This document shows positions 16,978 through 26,800 of a DNA stretch of 64,000 nt, piece by piece (position 1 is the first letter of the stretch; each line of letters opens with the position of its first letter). The stretch is from contig CAZLOS010000009.1 in NCBI GenBank assembly GCA_964561215.1, positions 12,994 through 76,993 of the forward strand. The letters run 5' to 3'. The stretch comes from JAJFUV01 sp964561215 (GTDB taxonomy: Bacteria > Acidobacteriota > Terriglobia > Bryobacterales > Bryobacteraceae). The notes under the pieces were generated by a model. It did no database searches and was not told the origin of the DNA. It worked only from the letters and a program-made list of their open reading frames with translations. Position numbers and translations under genes: made by a program.

Positions 16978-19107
16978 ATGAATGGTGATTGGACTCGCCG
17001 GGCTTTCATGGCTTCAAGCGCCTTGCCATTGCTTGCTTCGAGAGGCGGCGCGACGCCGCGACAGCGTTACCGTGCCGTGAGCTGGTGGCTGACCTGGGAG
17101 GATCTGACCTGGCCCAACGAGGCGATCATGGACAAGATCCGCCGGCGGGCCGACCGTTGCGCGGCAAGCGGCGTCAACTGCTGCATCATTTTCGGCACCC
17201 ACTTTCGTTGGGACTTCATGCCCTTGTGGGGACGCGTCCACGACTTGTTCCGCTTCATCGCCGGCGAACTTCACGAACGGCAGATTGTTCTGTTCGATCA
17301 CCACTCTTCCGTCGTCACGCACCGCCCGCGCAACCGCGAGGAGGCGTTGAACATCTGGAGGCGTAACCGCCACCACGTTCCGTTCTATCCCTCGAACGAA
17401 ACCGCGGCCACCTGGGAGTGCGACGGCTCGCGCATGAACGACTGGCGCATGATCGACGTGGAAACCGGGCAGCCTGTGTACTTGCCGGCATACAACGCCG
17501 AGCAGTACTGCATGAACAATCCCGCTTTCCGGAGTTCCTACGTTCGTTATGTCAAGCGGCTGGTCGCCGAGACCCGTATCGACGGCCTGATGAGCGACGA
17601 CGGGATCTTCTATGCCAACTGGCGCGCCTGCGGATGCAAGTCCTGCCGTGAACGCTTCCAGAACCGGTACGGGCACACCTTGCCGCCCACCGGCGACGCG
17701 AGCTTCTGGGGCAATCGCCGCAGCCAGGCTTTCGCCGATTGGATCGAGATGCGCTTTGAGACCTGCGGGGACTTCCTGGTGGAAGTCCGGAAGGCGCTTC
17801 CGCCGGACTTCCCGTTCCTGAGCTGCTGCTCGAGCAGCGACGGCTTCAACATGCCCGCCTACGGGATGAGCTATCAGGATTTTATCCGCGCCTGCAACCT
17901 GGTCATGCTGGAAATGACCGGATCGACGCCGTCGGTCAAGGGAACCTGGGATAGCCGCCTCCCCAGCCAATTGCTGCACTTGGGAATCTCGCGCGAGCAT
18001 CACGCCGGATGTTTCGGATTGGGCTACGGTTTCTTCCCCGACACGGCGTTCTTCGTTTGGGCGTTGAACAAGTTCCTGGGTTCCGATTGCTGGTTCAGCA
18101 GCCTCAAGGGCAGGCTCAACGCGACCGAGCCGCAGCTCAAGACTTTAGCCGACGACTCCGAGTTGGTCGGCGAGGGCTACAACTGGGAGAAGGCCCGCCC
18201 GGCGTTATTTACCGGCGAGGTGGATACGGATGTAGCCGTCTACTTCTCCCGCTGGACGCGCGACTACTTCGGCCAGTGCGCGGCGGATTACGTCAACGAT
18301 TACTACGCGAGCTGCCAGCAGCTCATGCGCTCGGGTGTCTCCTACGACGTGGCAACCGGCATCCCGCACCCCGGCGAGCGGCGCCAGCTTGTTCTCAGCA
18401 GCGCGGCTTGCCTTTCCGCGGATGAGCGCCAGAGCCTCAAGCGTTTCATGGAAAGCGGTGGAACTGTGATCGCCACCGGCCCCTGCGGCCACTATGACCA
18501 GCGGGCACGGCCCGCCGCGCGAACCTGGCTCGATGAGTTCGGCGTTGCTGTCGAAGTAACCGAACCGCGGCGCGACGGGGGATTCCCTCCTGGAAAGAAC
18601 TTGAAGCCGCAGGCCGAGATCGCGCGCTGCAGCGTGCCGCAGTCCGTCCGGGCGAGGATGCGCAATGGTTGGCTGACGGTCGCTGTGAGGAAAGGGCGTC
18701 TGCTCTGGCGGCCGGAACGAATCACGGAAAATGGCATAGCAACCGCTGTTGCCGCCGTGGTGCAACCGCCTGCCGGCGCCGTCGCTGTCACGGGCCTGCC
18801 CTCCACATGGCGTGTCAGGCAATACCGGGACGGGAACCGGCTTCTGATCCACGCCATCCCCGCGCAGGTGGAAACGGTTCTTCACGCGGAACTGCGAGAC
18901 CAGTTCAGCCACGAGAACGTCATCCAAAAGCTGCGCTACACGCCACTGACGGGTACACTCGTGGCGGAACCCGTTTCGCCGTTGAGCCGTGTGGTACTCC
19001 ACAGCCCGGACTTGCCCGAGCCGCGCAATGCCACGGGCGCGGGCAAGTCATGGACGGTCAGCGCATCCGGAGTCTCCAGGTACTTCGTCCTGGAGTGCAT
19101 CGCCTGA
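16978..19107 (+). CDS. Tat-exported glycoside-hydrolase-like protein with C-terminal trimerisation-like domain
   Basis: A 709-residue protein. The N-terminus has a twin-arginine signal (WTRRAFMASSALPLLAS). Residues about 30-430 look like a TIM barrel of the GH42/GHL type: WWLTWEDLTWPNEAIM, IIFGTHFRWDFMP, DGLMSDDGIFYANW followed by the cysteine cluster CGCKSCRERF, and LSCCSSSDG. The region from about 430 (VAVYFSRWTRDYF, SSAACLSADERQSLKRFMESGG) resembles the beta-galactosidase trimerisation, Rossmann-like domain. Catalytic residues cannot be assigned with confidence. The frame is open to 16906, but ATG 16978 starts the Tat signal. It is convergent with the GH2 gene (3 bp between stops) at the edge of the glycan-use island. 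Confidence 0.72.
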   Translation: MNGDWTRRAFMASSALPLLASRGGATPRQRYRAVSWWLTWEDLTWPNEAIMDKIRRRADRCAASGVNCCIIFGTHFRWDFMPLWGRVHDLFRFIAGELHERQIVLFDHHSSVVTHRPRNREEALNIWRRNRHHVPFYPSNETAATWECDGSRMNDWRMIDVETGQPVYLPAYNAEQYCMNNPAFRSSYVRYVKRLVAETRIDGLMSDDGIFYANWRACGCKSCRERFQNRYGHTLPPTGDASFWGNRRSQAFADWIEMRFETCGDFLVEVRKALPPDFPFLSCCSSSDGFNMPAYGMSYQDFIRACNLVMLEMTGSTPSVKGTWDSRLPSQLLHLGISREHHAGCFGLGYGFFPDTAFFVWALNKFLGSDCWFSSLKGRLNATEPQLKTLADDSELVGEGYNWEKARPALFTGEVDTDVAVYFSRWTRDYFGQCAADYVNDYYASCQQLMRSGVSYDVATGIPHPGERRQLVLSSAACLSADERQSLKRFMESGGTVIATGPCGHYDQRARPAARTWLDEFGVAVEVTEPRRDGGFPPGKNLKPQAEIARCSVPQSVRARMRNGWLTVAVRKGRLLWRPERITENGIATAVAAVVQPPAGAVAVTGLPSTWRVRQYRDGNRLLIHAIPAQVETVLHAELRDQFSHENVIQKLRYTPLTGTLVAEPVSPLSRVVLHSPDLPEPRNATGAGKSWTVSASGVSRYFVLECIA

Positions 19108-19110
19108 CGC

Positions 19111-20904
19111 TTACTTGAGCAGGTCGTTGATCTCCTTGACGGCCTTGGGGTCAAACTTCATCTTGCGGTCGTAAGTCATCAGACCGTTGATCTCCTGCTC
19201 GACGTCGGTGAGTTGCGTGTAGCAGATGCCGGCGATCACCGGCAGCTTGGCGATGCCTTGGTAGATGTCGCGAAGCCGTGCCAGGGCCACGGCCTGTGTC
19301 TTCTCAACGCCCGAGTAGCCCCAGGACTGCTGCGGAACCTGGTGCCCTTCCGGAATGCAGGCGATGCCGCCGAATTCCGACAAGTACACCGGCGAGCCGT
19401 TGTACTTGTAGCCGGGGATCAGGAACTGGCGCCGGGTTCCCGGCGTGGGCGCGTTCGTGCTCGTCCAGTCTTTATAGTTCGCCACCAGCAGATCGCCCTT
19501 GGGCGCATAGTCGTGGATGGCGAACAGGTCGGTCATCTCGGTGTGTTCCCATCCCTCGTTGTCGATCACCAGGCGCGTGGGATCGAGCGTTTTGGTCAGG
19601 GTGTAGAGAGACCTCAGGTGGTTCTGCTGCCGGCTATCGGCCAGATTGGGCACGCCCCAGCTCTCGTTGATGGGGACCCACATGATTACTGAAGGGTGGT
19701 TGTAGTCGCGCTCGATCACTTCGATCCACTCGCGTGTGAATCGCTCGGCGTACTCTTCGTCGAAAGCGTAAGCGTTAGCCATCTCGCCGGAGATAAGGAA
19801 GCCCATCTTGTCGGCCCAATACAGGAACCGCGGATCTTCCACCTTCTGGTGCTTGCGCACGCCGTTGAAGCCCATTTCCTTACTCATGCGGATGTCGTAC
19901 TGGATGGCTTCATCCGTGGGCGGCGTCAGGTTCGACTGCGGCCAGTACCCCTGGTCCAGCAGAAATTTCAGGTACACGCGCGTGTTGTTGATGGCTACGC
20001 GGTTTTCGATGATACTGATCGAGCGGAAGCCGAAGTAGCTCTTTACGCGATCCAGGACCGTACCGCCGCGGCGTAGTTCGAATGTGACGTTGTAAAGGTT
20101 CGGCGAACCCACCGACCACAACGCCGGTTGAAGCACCGCGGCGCCGGCTACCGCGCGACAGCCTTCGTTTACCGCGGAGCCATTTGCCACTTCCTTGCCG
20201 TTACGGGTGACGATGGCGCGGAACTCCAGTCCTGCCTGCGGCCTTGCGACGCGCGCGGCAAAGCGGACGCTGCCGTCCAGCGACGGCGTGATGCGAACCT
20301 GTTCAAGGTAACTATCGCCAGTGGCTTCCAGCCAGGCGGTCTGCCAGATGCCGGAGGTGCGCTTATAGAAGATGCCGCGCGACTGGACTTCCCAGTATTG
20401 CTTGCCTCGCGGCATGAAGCGGTCCGTGGGCGGATCCTCGGCGCGGACGGTGATGACGTTGGCGCCCTGCTTAAGCAGTGAAGTGATATCGAACTGGAAC
20501 GGCACGCTACCGCCTTCATGCGAGCCGGCCAGTGCTCCGTTTACCCAAACCATGGCGCGATAGTCGACGGCGCCGAAGTGCAAGAGCACGCGCTTGCCCG
20601 CCCATGCGGCAGGAAGCGTGACCGAGCGGCGGTACCAGATCCAGGGATGGAAGCTGGGATCGTCGATGCCGCTCGCCGGGCTCTCAAAGCAGAACGGAAC
20701 AATGATGCCGCGCGAAAACGCCTTGTTGCCGGAAGCCCAGTGCGCATCCAGGCCGGCGTTGCTGTCGTCAAACTCGAATTCCCATCGCCCGTTCAAGTTT
20801 ATCCACTGCTCGCGCTCGAATTGCGGCTGCGGGAACTCGGGGCGGGGAACGCCGGCCGCGAAGGAGGCGAACGCCGCGGCAAGAAGTAAGAAAACTGGTC
20901 TCAT
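19111..20904 (-). CDS. Glycoside hydrolase family 2 protein (beta-galactosidase/beta-glucuronidase type)
   Basis: A 597-residue secreted enzyme with a signal peptide (MRPVFLLLAAAFASFAAG). It has the GH2 domain order: sugar-binding jelly-roll (about 35-200, LNGRWEFEFDD, VWVNGALAGSHEGG), immunoglobulin-like domain (about 200-295) and TIM barrel. The predicted acid/base is Glu414 in PINESWG and the nucleophile Glu510 in YLSEFGG. At under 600 residues it lacks the long C-terminal domains of LacZ and is closer to the short beta-glucuronidase-like group. It likely removes terminal beta-linked sugars in the periplasm or outside the cell. It lies 57 bp downstream of the sialidase gene on the same strand, so ROK regulator, sialidase and GH2 probably form one operon. 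Confidence 0.9.
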   Translation of the reverse strand: MRPVFLLLAAAFASFAAGVPRPEFPQPQFEREQWINLNGRWEFEFDDSNAGLDAHWASGNKAFSRGIIVPFCFESPASGIDDPSFHPWIWYRRSVTLPAAWAGKRVLLHFGAVDYRAMVWVNGALAGSHEGGSVPFQFDITSLLKQGANVITVRAEDPPTDRFMPRGKQYWEVQSRGIFYKRTSGIWQTAWLEATGDSYLEQVRITPSLDGSVRFAARVARPQAGLEFRAIVTRNGKEVANGSAVNEGCRAVAGAAVLQPALWSVGSPNLYNVTFELRRGGTVLDRVKSYFGFRSISIIENRVAINNTRVYLKFLLDQGYWPQSNLTPPTDEAIQYDIRMSKEMGFNGVRKHQKVEDPRFLYWADKMGFLISGEMANAYAFDEEYAERFTREWIEVIERDYNHPSVIMWVPINESWGVPNLADSRQQNHLRSLYTLTKTLDPTRLVIDNEGWEHTEMTDLFAIHDYAPKGDLLVANYKDWTSTNAPTPGTRRQFLIPGYKYNGSPVYLSEFGGIACIPEGHQVPQQSWGYSGVEKTQAVALARLRDIYQGIAKLPVIAGICYTQLTDVEQEINGLMTYDRKMKFDPKAVKEINDLLK

Positions 20905-20961
20905 GCGGACAGCTTACGGTATTCGGCTGCTCTGCGCCAAGTGGCGGAAGGAGGCGGAGTT

Positions 20962-22131
20962 TCAGTGGATGACTGGAATCACGGTTCCCGGCGGCTCCAG
21001 GAACTCGCGGTTGAAGCGCGTGAACGTGATGAACTGGCACTGGCCGCTCACACCGCGCTCCCACAGCACGCCTACAGTGCCATCCTTCAAGACGCTGATA
21101 TCTGAATATGCCGACAGCCCTCCGTAGATCAGGTGTTCGTTGACGAAGGTCTGGCCCTCGTCGTAACTCACGCGGACCACCAGGCGGCGGCGCGCGCTGC
21201 CCTGCGGGCCGGTCCACAGGATGCGGTCGCGATCCGCGCCGGCCTTCGCCGAAGTGAAGCGCTCAATACCGGTGGCAACGGGCGTGACGATCTCGCCATT
21301 GCGCGGTGTGGACCAGGTCTCGCCACCGTCCCGGCTGAACATGACCCAGCGCGCATCGCCCCCGCCCTGCCGCGCGTCCATGACGATGCTGCCGTCGGTC
21401 AACTCGACCAGTTCGTTCTCATCGGTGATGGCGCGGACCTGGGGGCTGCGCTTCCACGTAGCGCCGTGGTCGTCGCTATAGAGCACATAGGAGCGCATGT
21501 TGTGCATCTGACCCCGGAAAGTGCCACTGGCGGCGTACACCGCGCACGTGTCCGGGCAAGCCGCCGCGGGCAGAATCAAGCGTCCCGTGCGCGTCTGAAT
21601 CGCGCCGCCGGGGCCCGGGAACATGGCGCGCCAGTTGTCGAAATCGCGCGACACGCGGGTGATGTCGCGCGGCGCCGACCAGGTTTGCCCGTTGTCGTCG
21701 CTATAGCGCAGCCAGGCCTGATTGTCCGTGGTGCCGGCACGCGAATTCTCAGTGCCTTTGCCCGGCTCCCAGCGGTTGAAGGCGATCCACAGCCGCCCGT
21801 TCGAGCGGTCCAGCACCGGAGTCGGATTGGACGCCCCCCACTTCTCTCCGGGGTTGTCCACGATTTGCATCTTGGACCATGTGGCGCCGTTGTCGGTGCT
21901 GCGCTTCGCCACCAGGTCGATGTCGCCGCCGCCCGGGTCGCTCTGGTTTTCCTTGCGGGCTTCGGCAAAGGCGACCAGCGAGCCGTCCTGCGCGGTGACG
22001 ATGGCGGGAATGCGGTAGGTGTGGTAGCCATCCTCGCCGGCGCGGAAGACATCCGTGTGGGTGATGAAGGCGTCCGCCGCCAGGGCGAGGGCCGGAATCA
22101 ACAATGGCATCCAAAGCAGCTTCTTGGTCAT
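20962..22131 (-). CDS. Secreted exo-sialidase (GH33-like, BNR/Asp-box)
   Basis: A 389-residue six-bladed propeller enzyme with a signal peptide (MTKKLLWMPLLIPALALA). The YRIPAIV motif supplies an arginine of the carboxylate-binding triad; SDPGGGDIDLV holds the likely acid/base aspartate region; Asp boxes STDNGATW, SDDNGQTW, SDDHGATW and SRDGGETW are regularly spaced; and SAYSDISVLKDGTVGVLWERG gives the nucleophilic tyrosine and its glutamate partner. It should release terminal sialic acid or a related nonulosonic acid from glycans; related BNR enzymes act on other sugars, so substrate is inferred. The frame is open to 22272, but ATG 22131 begins the signal peptide. The gene lies between the ROK regulator (53 bp) and GH2. 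Confidence 0.88.
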   Translation of the reverse strand: MTKKLLWMPLLIPALALAADAFITHTDVFRAGEDGYHTYRIPAIVTAQDGSLVAFAEARKENQSDPGGGDIDLVAKRSTDNGATWSKMQIVDNPGEKWGASNPTPVLDRSNGRLWIAFNRWEPGKGTENSRAGTTDNQAWLRYSDDNGQTWSAPRDITRVSRDFDNWRAMFPGPGGAIQTRTGRLILPAAACPDTCAVYAASGTFRGQMHNMRSYVLYSDDHGATWKRSPQVRAITDENELVELTDGSIVMDARQGGGDARWVMFSRDGGETWSTPRNGEIVTPVATGIERFTSAKAGADRDRILWTGPQGSARRRLVVRVSYDEGQTFVNEHLIYGGLSAYSDISVLKDGTVGVLWERGVSGQCQFITFTRFNREFLEPPGTVIPVIH

Positions 22132-22184
22132 AGGCGTTGCCAGCATATCACGACTGTCCTGCTTCGCGGTGATGCGTGGGGCGG

Positions 22185-23474
22185 CTAGTGCGCGCCTCGC
22201 CCCTCTGATTCCCCCGCATCGGCAGTGGATTCCAGACATCCCTTGGGCGGACCCGCCAGCACGGGATGGCACATTTTCTTCAACAGCGCTGGCTCGTCAA
22301 GCGCTTTCCGAAACGCCAGGAATGCGGCGGCTTTCAGGCGGATGTCGAGACCGAGCGAGCTCACCCTGAATTCAAGACCTTTTGATAGCTCGGGCGGACA
22401 GTTCCGGATGACTTCCTTCTTGATGAGAGGCAACATCACTTTCTCGGCAGCGGCAAGATCGCCTCCCACGATGATGATTTCGGGGTGTATCAGATTGACG
22501 ACATGGGAGAGTGCCAGGCCCCACGCCGCACTGGCGCGCTCGATGACCGCGAGCGCTGCCGCCTCGCCTTGCCGGGCCTGTTCTAGGACGTCCGCAAATC
22601 GGAGTTTGCGATGGCCATGATCGTCCTTCTGGGTCTCAACATATTGCCGGACGATGCTATCACTCAAAGCGATTGTTTCAAGACATCCCGTTTTTCCACA
22701 ATTACAGCGGGCGTCGGAGCCGGCATCCACGGTTAAGTGCCCCAGTTCGCCACTCACGTCGACAACTTTGCCATCCAAAAAAATACCGACGCCAATGCCT
22801 CTTTCCGCGGAGATATAGACGCCATTGCGGTATCCCTTCGCACAGCCCAGCCACTGCTCCGCCAGAACGCAGCTCTGCCGATCTGATTCGATGAAGACGG
22901 GGCTGGAGAACCTTCTGGCCTCGGCGATTGTCTTTAGCGCGCTGACAAAAGGCGACTTGTGCCACCCAAGGTTCACCGCGCTCAGCAGACCATCGTCGCT
23001 CAAGAAGCCCGGATAGCTGATTCCAGCCGCAATGACACGATGGACCTGAGAGGGCTCCAAGGTTCGAATGACGTGCTCGATACCGTCAAACACCTTGTTG
23101 ATATCCAGCGATTGGCCGGGTTCCAGATCCTCTTCGGAACGATATCGCACGTCACCGGTGAAGCTGGTCAAGGCAAAACTGATCCGGTGACCTCCCAGAT
23201 CCAAACCGATGAAATAGGCGGCATCGGGATTCAAGATAAAGACTTCGCGGCGCCGTCCAACATCGGATCCAAGCTCGCCAACCTTGAGAATGGTGCCGTT
23301 GGAAAGCAATACCTGCAGGGTCTGGCTGATGCTTCCCGCATTCAGCCCGGTAGCCTGCATGATATCGGCCCGTGTCGCGGTCCGCTTCTGAAACAGCGTC
23401 CGGAGGACGCTCCGGACCCATAGGTTGGAGACTTTCGGCGTTCGCTGCCGCCGCTTCGCTAGTTGTGTTTTCAT
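22185..23474 (-). CDS. ROK-family transcriptional regulator (NagC/XylR-like)
   Basis: A 429-residue repressor-type protein. The N-terminal winged helix-turn-helix lies around residues 18-75 (VLRTLFQKRTATRADIMQAT, GLNAGSISQTLQVL). The ROK sugar-kinase-like part follows: FIGLDLGGHRIS, GISYPGFLSDDG, AERGIGVGIFLDGK, and the zinc site GHLTVDAG...CNCGKTGCLE with three cysteines and the upstream histidine. It would bind a sugar ligand and leave DNA. Its gene heads the sialidase-GH2 operon and is divergent from the TonB receptor, so both units are likely targets. The frame extends to 23573, but that extension is low-complexity and contains a 10-nt homopolymer; ATG 23474 begins the conserved part. Confidence 0.9.
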   Translation of the reverse strand: MKTQLAKRRQRTPKVSNLWVRSVLRTLFQKRTATRADIMQATGLNAGSISQTLQVLLSNGTILKVGELGSDVGRRREVFILNPDAAYFIGLDLGGHRISFALTSFTGDVRYRSEEDLEPGQSLDINKVFDGIEHVIRTLEPSQVHRVIAAGISYPGFLSDDGLLSAVNLGWHKSPFVSALKTIAEARRFSSPVFIESDRQSCVLAEQWLGCAKGYRNGVYISAERGIGVGIFLDGKVVDVSGELGHLTVDAGSDARCNCGKTGCLETIALSDSIVRQYVETQKDDHGHRKLRFADVLEQARQGEAAALAVIERASAAWGLALSHVVNLIHPEIIIVGGDLAAAEKVMLPLIKKEVIRNCPPELSKGLEFRVSSLGLDIRLKAAAFLAFRKALDEPALLKKMCHPVLAGPPKGCLESTADAGESEGRGAH

Positions 23475-23771
23475 GCGCTTCACCCGTTGCCCATGCCGTG
23501 ATTTCAGCGCCTGCCGCAGGGGGGGGGGCTCCGGACCAGGCAGACACGCAATATTACTTTGGAGTTCATACATATCTTAACGAAACCCGGTCGCGAGCAG
23601 GCGGTGCCGATAGCTGGAAGTCCTGTGACGACTTCGAGCCCGCGGCGATTCGGCGGCTGGCAACCCTCGGAGCGGGGATGCGCTAGGGCCGGATCCACAC
23701 CGGAAGGAACCGGCGCGGAGATCCCGGTTTCTTGCTTGCCAAGCCTTGTTTCGCCCCGGTCATGATAATTG

Positions 23772-23784
23772 TTTGACAGTCAAA
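23772..23784. promoter_or_regulatory. Inverted repeat, possible operator for the ROK regulator
   Basis: TTTGACAGTCAAA is a perfect 6-bp inverted repeat around one base, 9 nt upstream of the -35 box of the receptor promoter. The position suits a repressor or activator site; the link to the ROK protein is inference. Confidence 0.45.
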
Positions 23785-23792
23785 ATATTGTC

Positions 23793-23821
23793 TTGACTGC
23801 AACCACAATGTGGAATATACT
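23793..23821 (+). promoter_or_regulatory. Sigma-70 promoter of the TonB receptor gene
   Basis: TTGACT at 23793-23798 and TATACT at 23816-23821 are separated by exactly 17 nt. The expected transcript would begin near 23828, about 30 nt before the start codon. Confidence 0.78.
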
Positions 23822-23845
23822 TTGACATTCTAAGTAAAGTTATGC

Positions 23846-23852
23846 AAAGGAG
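23846..23852 (+). promoter_or_regulatory. Ribosome binding site that decides the receptor start
   Basis: AAAGGAG lies between ATG 23842 and ATG 23860 and is 7 nt from the second, so translation most likely begins at 23860. Confidence 0.8.
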
Positions 23853-23859
23853 CCTTCTG

Positions 23860-26800
23860 ATGCGAAAACTTCGCAGTTCGCTTTGGGCGCTTGCGGGCGT
23901 CTTTCTGCTAGCCTGCTCCGTGGCCGCGCAAGTGAAATCCAGTGCGATCACGGGTGTAATCACGGACTCGTCCGGCGCCCGCGTTCCGCAGGCGGCGGTA
24001 ACGGTCATAAACGAAGCGACCAACGTGAGCTCGGTGACGCAGGGCAGTGATGCCGGCGATTTCACGGTGCCGTACCTGTCGGCCGGACGCTATACCCTCA
24101 TTGTGAAGGCCACCGGGTTCCAAACCTACCGGAAAACCGGGATCACGATGAACAGCGCAACGACCGTGCGCGCGGATGCCCAGTTGGTCACCGGGAGTGT
24201 GAATACCAGCATCGATGTCAAAGCTGAGACGTTGACTCTCCAAACGGAAAACCCGACTGTGCAGAGCACGATCAATCAACAACTGATCAAGGATCTTCCG
24301 AATATCAACAACAACCCCCTCTATTACGCGACGCTGCAAGCTGGCGTGGTAGGAACCCCGATGATGTACAACAGCAAAGCGTTGGGCGTCGGGTATACGG
24401 ATCGCCAAGCCATGTCGGCCACCCGTGTCAACGGTGGACCGCTGGGGACGAATGACGTCCAGTTGGACGGCATCTCAGTCCAGGGTGCCGCATGGCACGA
24501 AACGGCTGTTGTTCCAGACCGCGACGCGCTGCAGGAGGTGCGAGTTGCCACCAACACCTTCTCGGCGGATGTGGGCAATGCCCAGGGATTGATTTCGATG
24601 GTTACCAAGGGCGGAACCAACCAGTTCCATGGCGGACTCAAGTATCGCGCACGCAACGAGGCTTTGAACGCCAACGGGCTCCGCAACAACGCCTATGGCA
24701 TCAAACGCGCCAAATACCGGGTGAACGAATACGGCGGCTACGTCGGTGGCCCGGTGGTTCTCCCGAAGCTTTTCAATGGGAAAGACAAGCTCTTCTTTTT
24801 TGTGAACTATTCGCGGTTGGACCATAAGGATCCGGACAACTTCCTGGGGACGGTCCCGACGGCGCAGGAGCGGGTCGGTGATTTCAGTTCCACGCTGATC
24901 AGGGATTGGAGTGGGAACCCCGTAAACGTCAACATCTTCGATCCGTACAGCTCGGTGCTAATTCCCGGCAGCAGCACTCTCGTCGAGCGCACGCAGTATC
25001 CCGGCAACGTCATCACCAACCCCGATCCGCACGGTCTGAAGATCGCGCAGGCATATCCGTTGCCGAATCACACGCCTATCGATGCGTACAATCACGGTAA
25101 CTACGCGTTCAACGGCACGATCCCGGTTGTGCGCAACACTCTTTCGACCAGGGCCGATTTCCGGCCGACGAACCTGCACTCCTTCTACTTTTCTTTTGGC
25201 GAATCGTGGGGCTCGTCCACACCGCCGAACCGGTGGGGCGCGGACAATCCTTTCATCAATATAGCGTCGCCCGGTGTCAGCAACGACAAGAATCCCTACG
25301 CCGCCTTGGGCGATACCATTACCCTCAACCCGACTACCGTACTCGACGTCCGTTACGGTCTGACGCACATTCACACCGCGTCCAGTGTCCCGGCCGGAAC
25401 CGGATTCAACTACGCCGACTATGGCATGCCCTCCAACGTGCAGGCTCTGGTTGCGATGGCTGGAACGGCGCCCTCAATCGGGGGCTTCAATGCGTGGACC
25501 GAGCTGAACAATGACTCCTGGATGCGCAAGGCGGAAAACCAGTTGAACCACGTCCTCACCGGCAGCATCACCAAGATGCAAGGCAGATGGACCCTCAAAG
25601 CCGGGGGTGAGTACCGTGTTTACCTTGGCAACTGGCAGGATCTTCAATATGCCACGCCGGCTATCGGCGTTTGGCAGCAGGGAACCATGGCCACCGGACG
25701 CTATGGGGACATCTACGGCAACAACTCCGGCCTAATCACGACCCCCGCGGACTCCGGCGCCGCCGGCGCCATCATCATGACCGGCGCTACAGGCTGGTAT
25801 CTTGGCAGCGGGACTACTACCAAGCCCGCGGTGGCCGCCAAGTACGGTGCCATCTATACCCAGAACGACTGGAAGGCCACCGACAAACTGACCTTGAACC
25901 TGGGATTGCGTTACGAAGTGCAGCCTGGGCCGACGGAACGGTACAACCGCATGTCGGCCTATAGCCTGACCGAAAAGAACCCCTACGTGACCGGATTGAG
26001 CAGCGTGGCGAACGCGAATCCGCTCGGGGCCAACGGAGCGGTTGTCTTCCCGGGTCAAAACGGCCTGCCTCGCAACCTCTGGACCACCAGTTGGGACAAC
26101 ATCTCGCCCCGCGTCGGTGCGGCTTACCGGTTGACCGACTCGACCGTATTGCGCGGCGGCTACGGGAGGATCTATGCGCCGAGTAACACCGGTTTCAATG
26201 CCAACGGAAGTTTCTATGGCACAGGCCCTTACTCGCCCGGAGCCAACTGGATTCCTTACGGATTGACTCCCAGCACGGGCGTGCCGATCGGCCGGTTTAG
26301 CGATCCGCAGAATACACAGATCGTCGCAGCGGCCGGGAACACTCCTGCTCCGACCGATTATTGCTGCAACGGCGGCTGGGTCCTTCAGAACGGGTACAAG
26401 AACGCCCGCATGGACCAGTGGAACGCCTTCGTTGAGCGGAACCTCGGCCGCGACTGGATGGTTTCCGCCGGCTACGTGGGATCGCACGGCACTAACTTGA
26501 ACTGGAACGCATACCCGGTATCAGGGGGATGGAACATTCCGGATTCAACCCTTGCCGCTTGGCGCGGCGCCTGGATCGCGTCTAACGGCTTGAGCAACCC
26601 GGCTTCTGCGTTGGTCTCGAATCCCGCACCGGCACTGATCGGGTATGCCGGTGGTACGACGATCGGCACTATGAGGTCTCAGCTTCCCTATCTCGGGTTG
26701 TACGGCGCAACCTATCAGGCCACTGCCGGCAGCTCGAACTACAACGCCCTGCAAGTCAAGGCGGAGCGCGCGATGTCGAACGGCCTCCAACTGATGCTCA

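Larger units (their letters stand above)
23475..23859. promoter_or_regulatory. Divergent regulatory region between ROK regulator and TonB receptor
   Basis: A 385-bp stretch with no supported gene. It holds a run of ten G at 23519-23528, a GC-rich middle part, and an AT-rich end from about 23760 with a promoter and an inverted repeat (listed separately). The rest shows nothing I can name. Confidence 0.6.
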
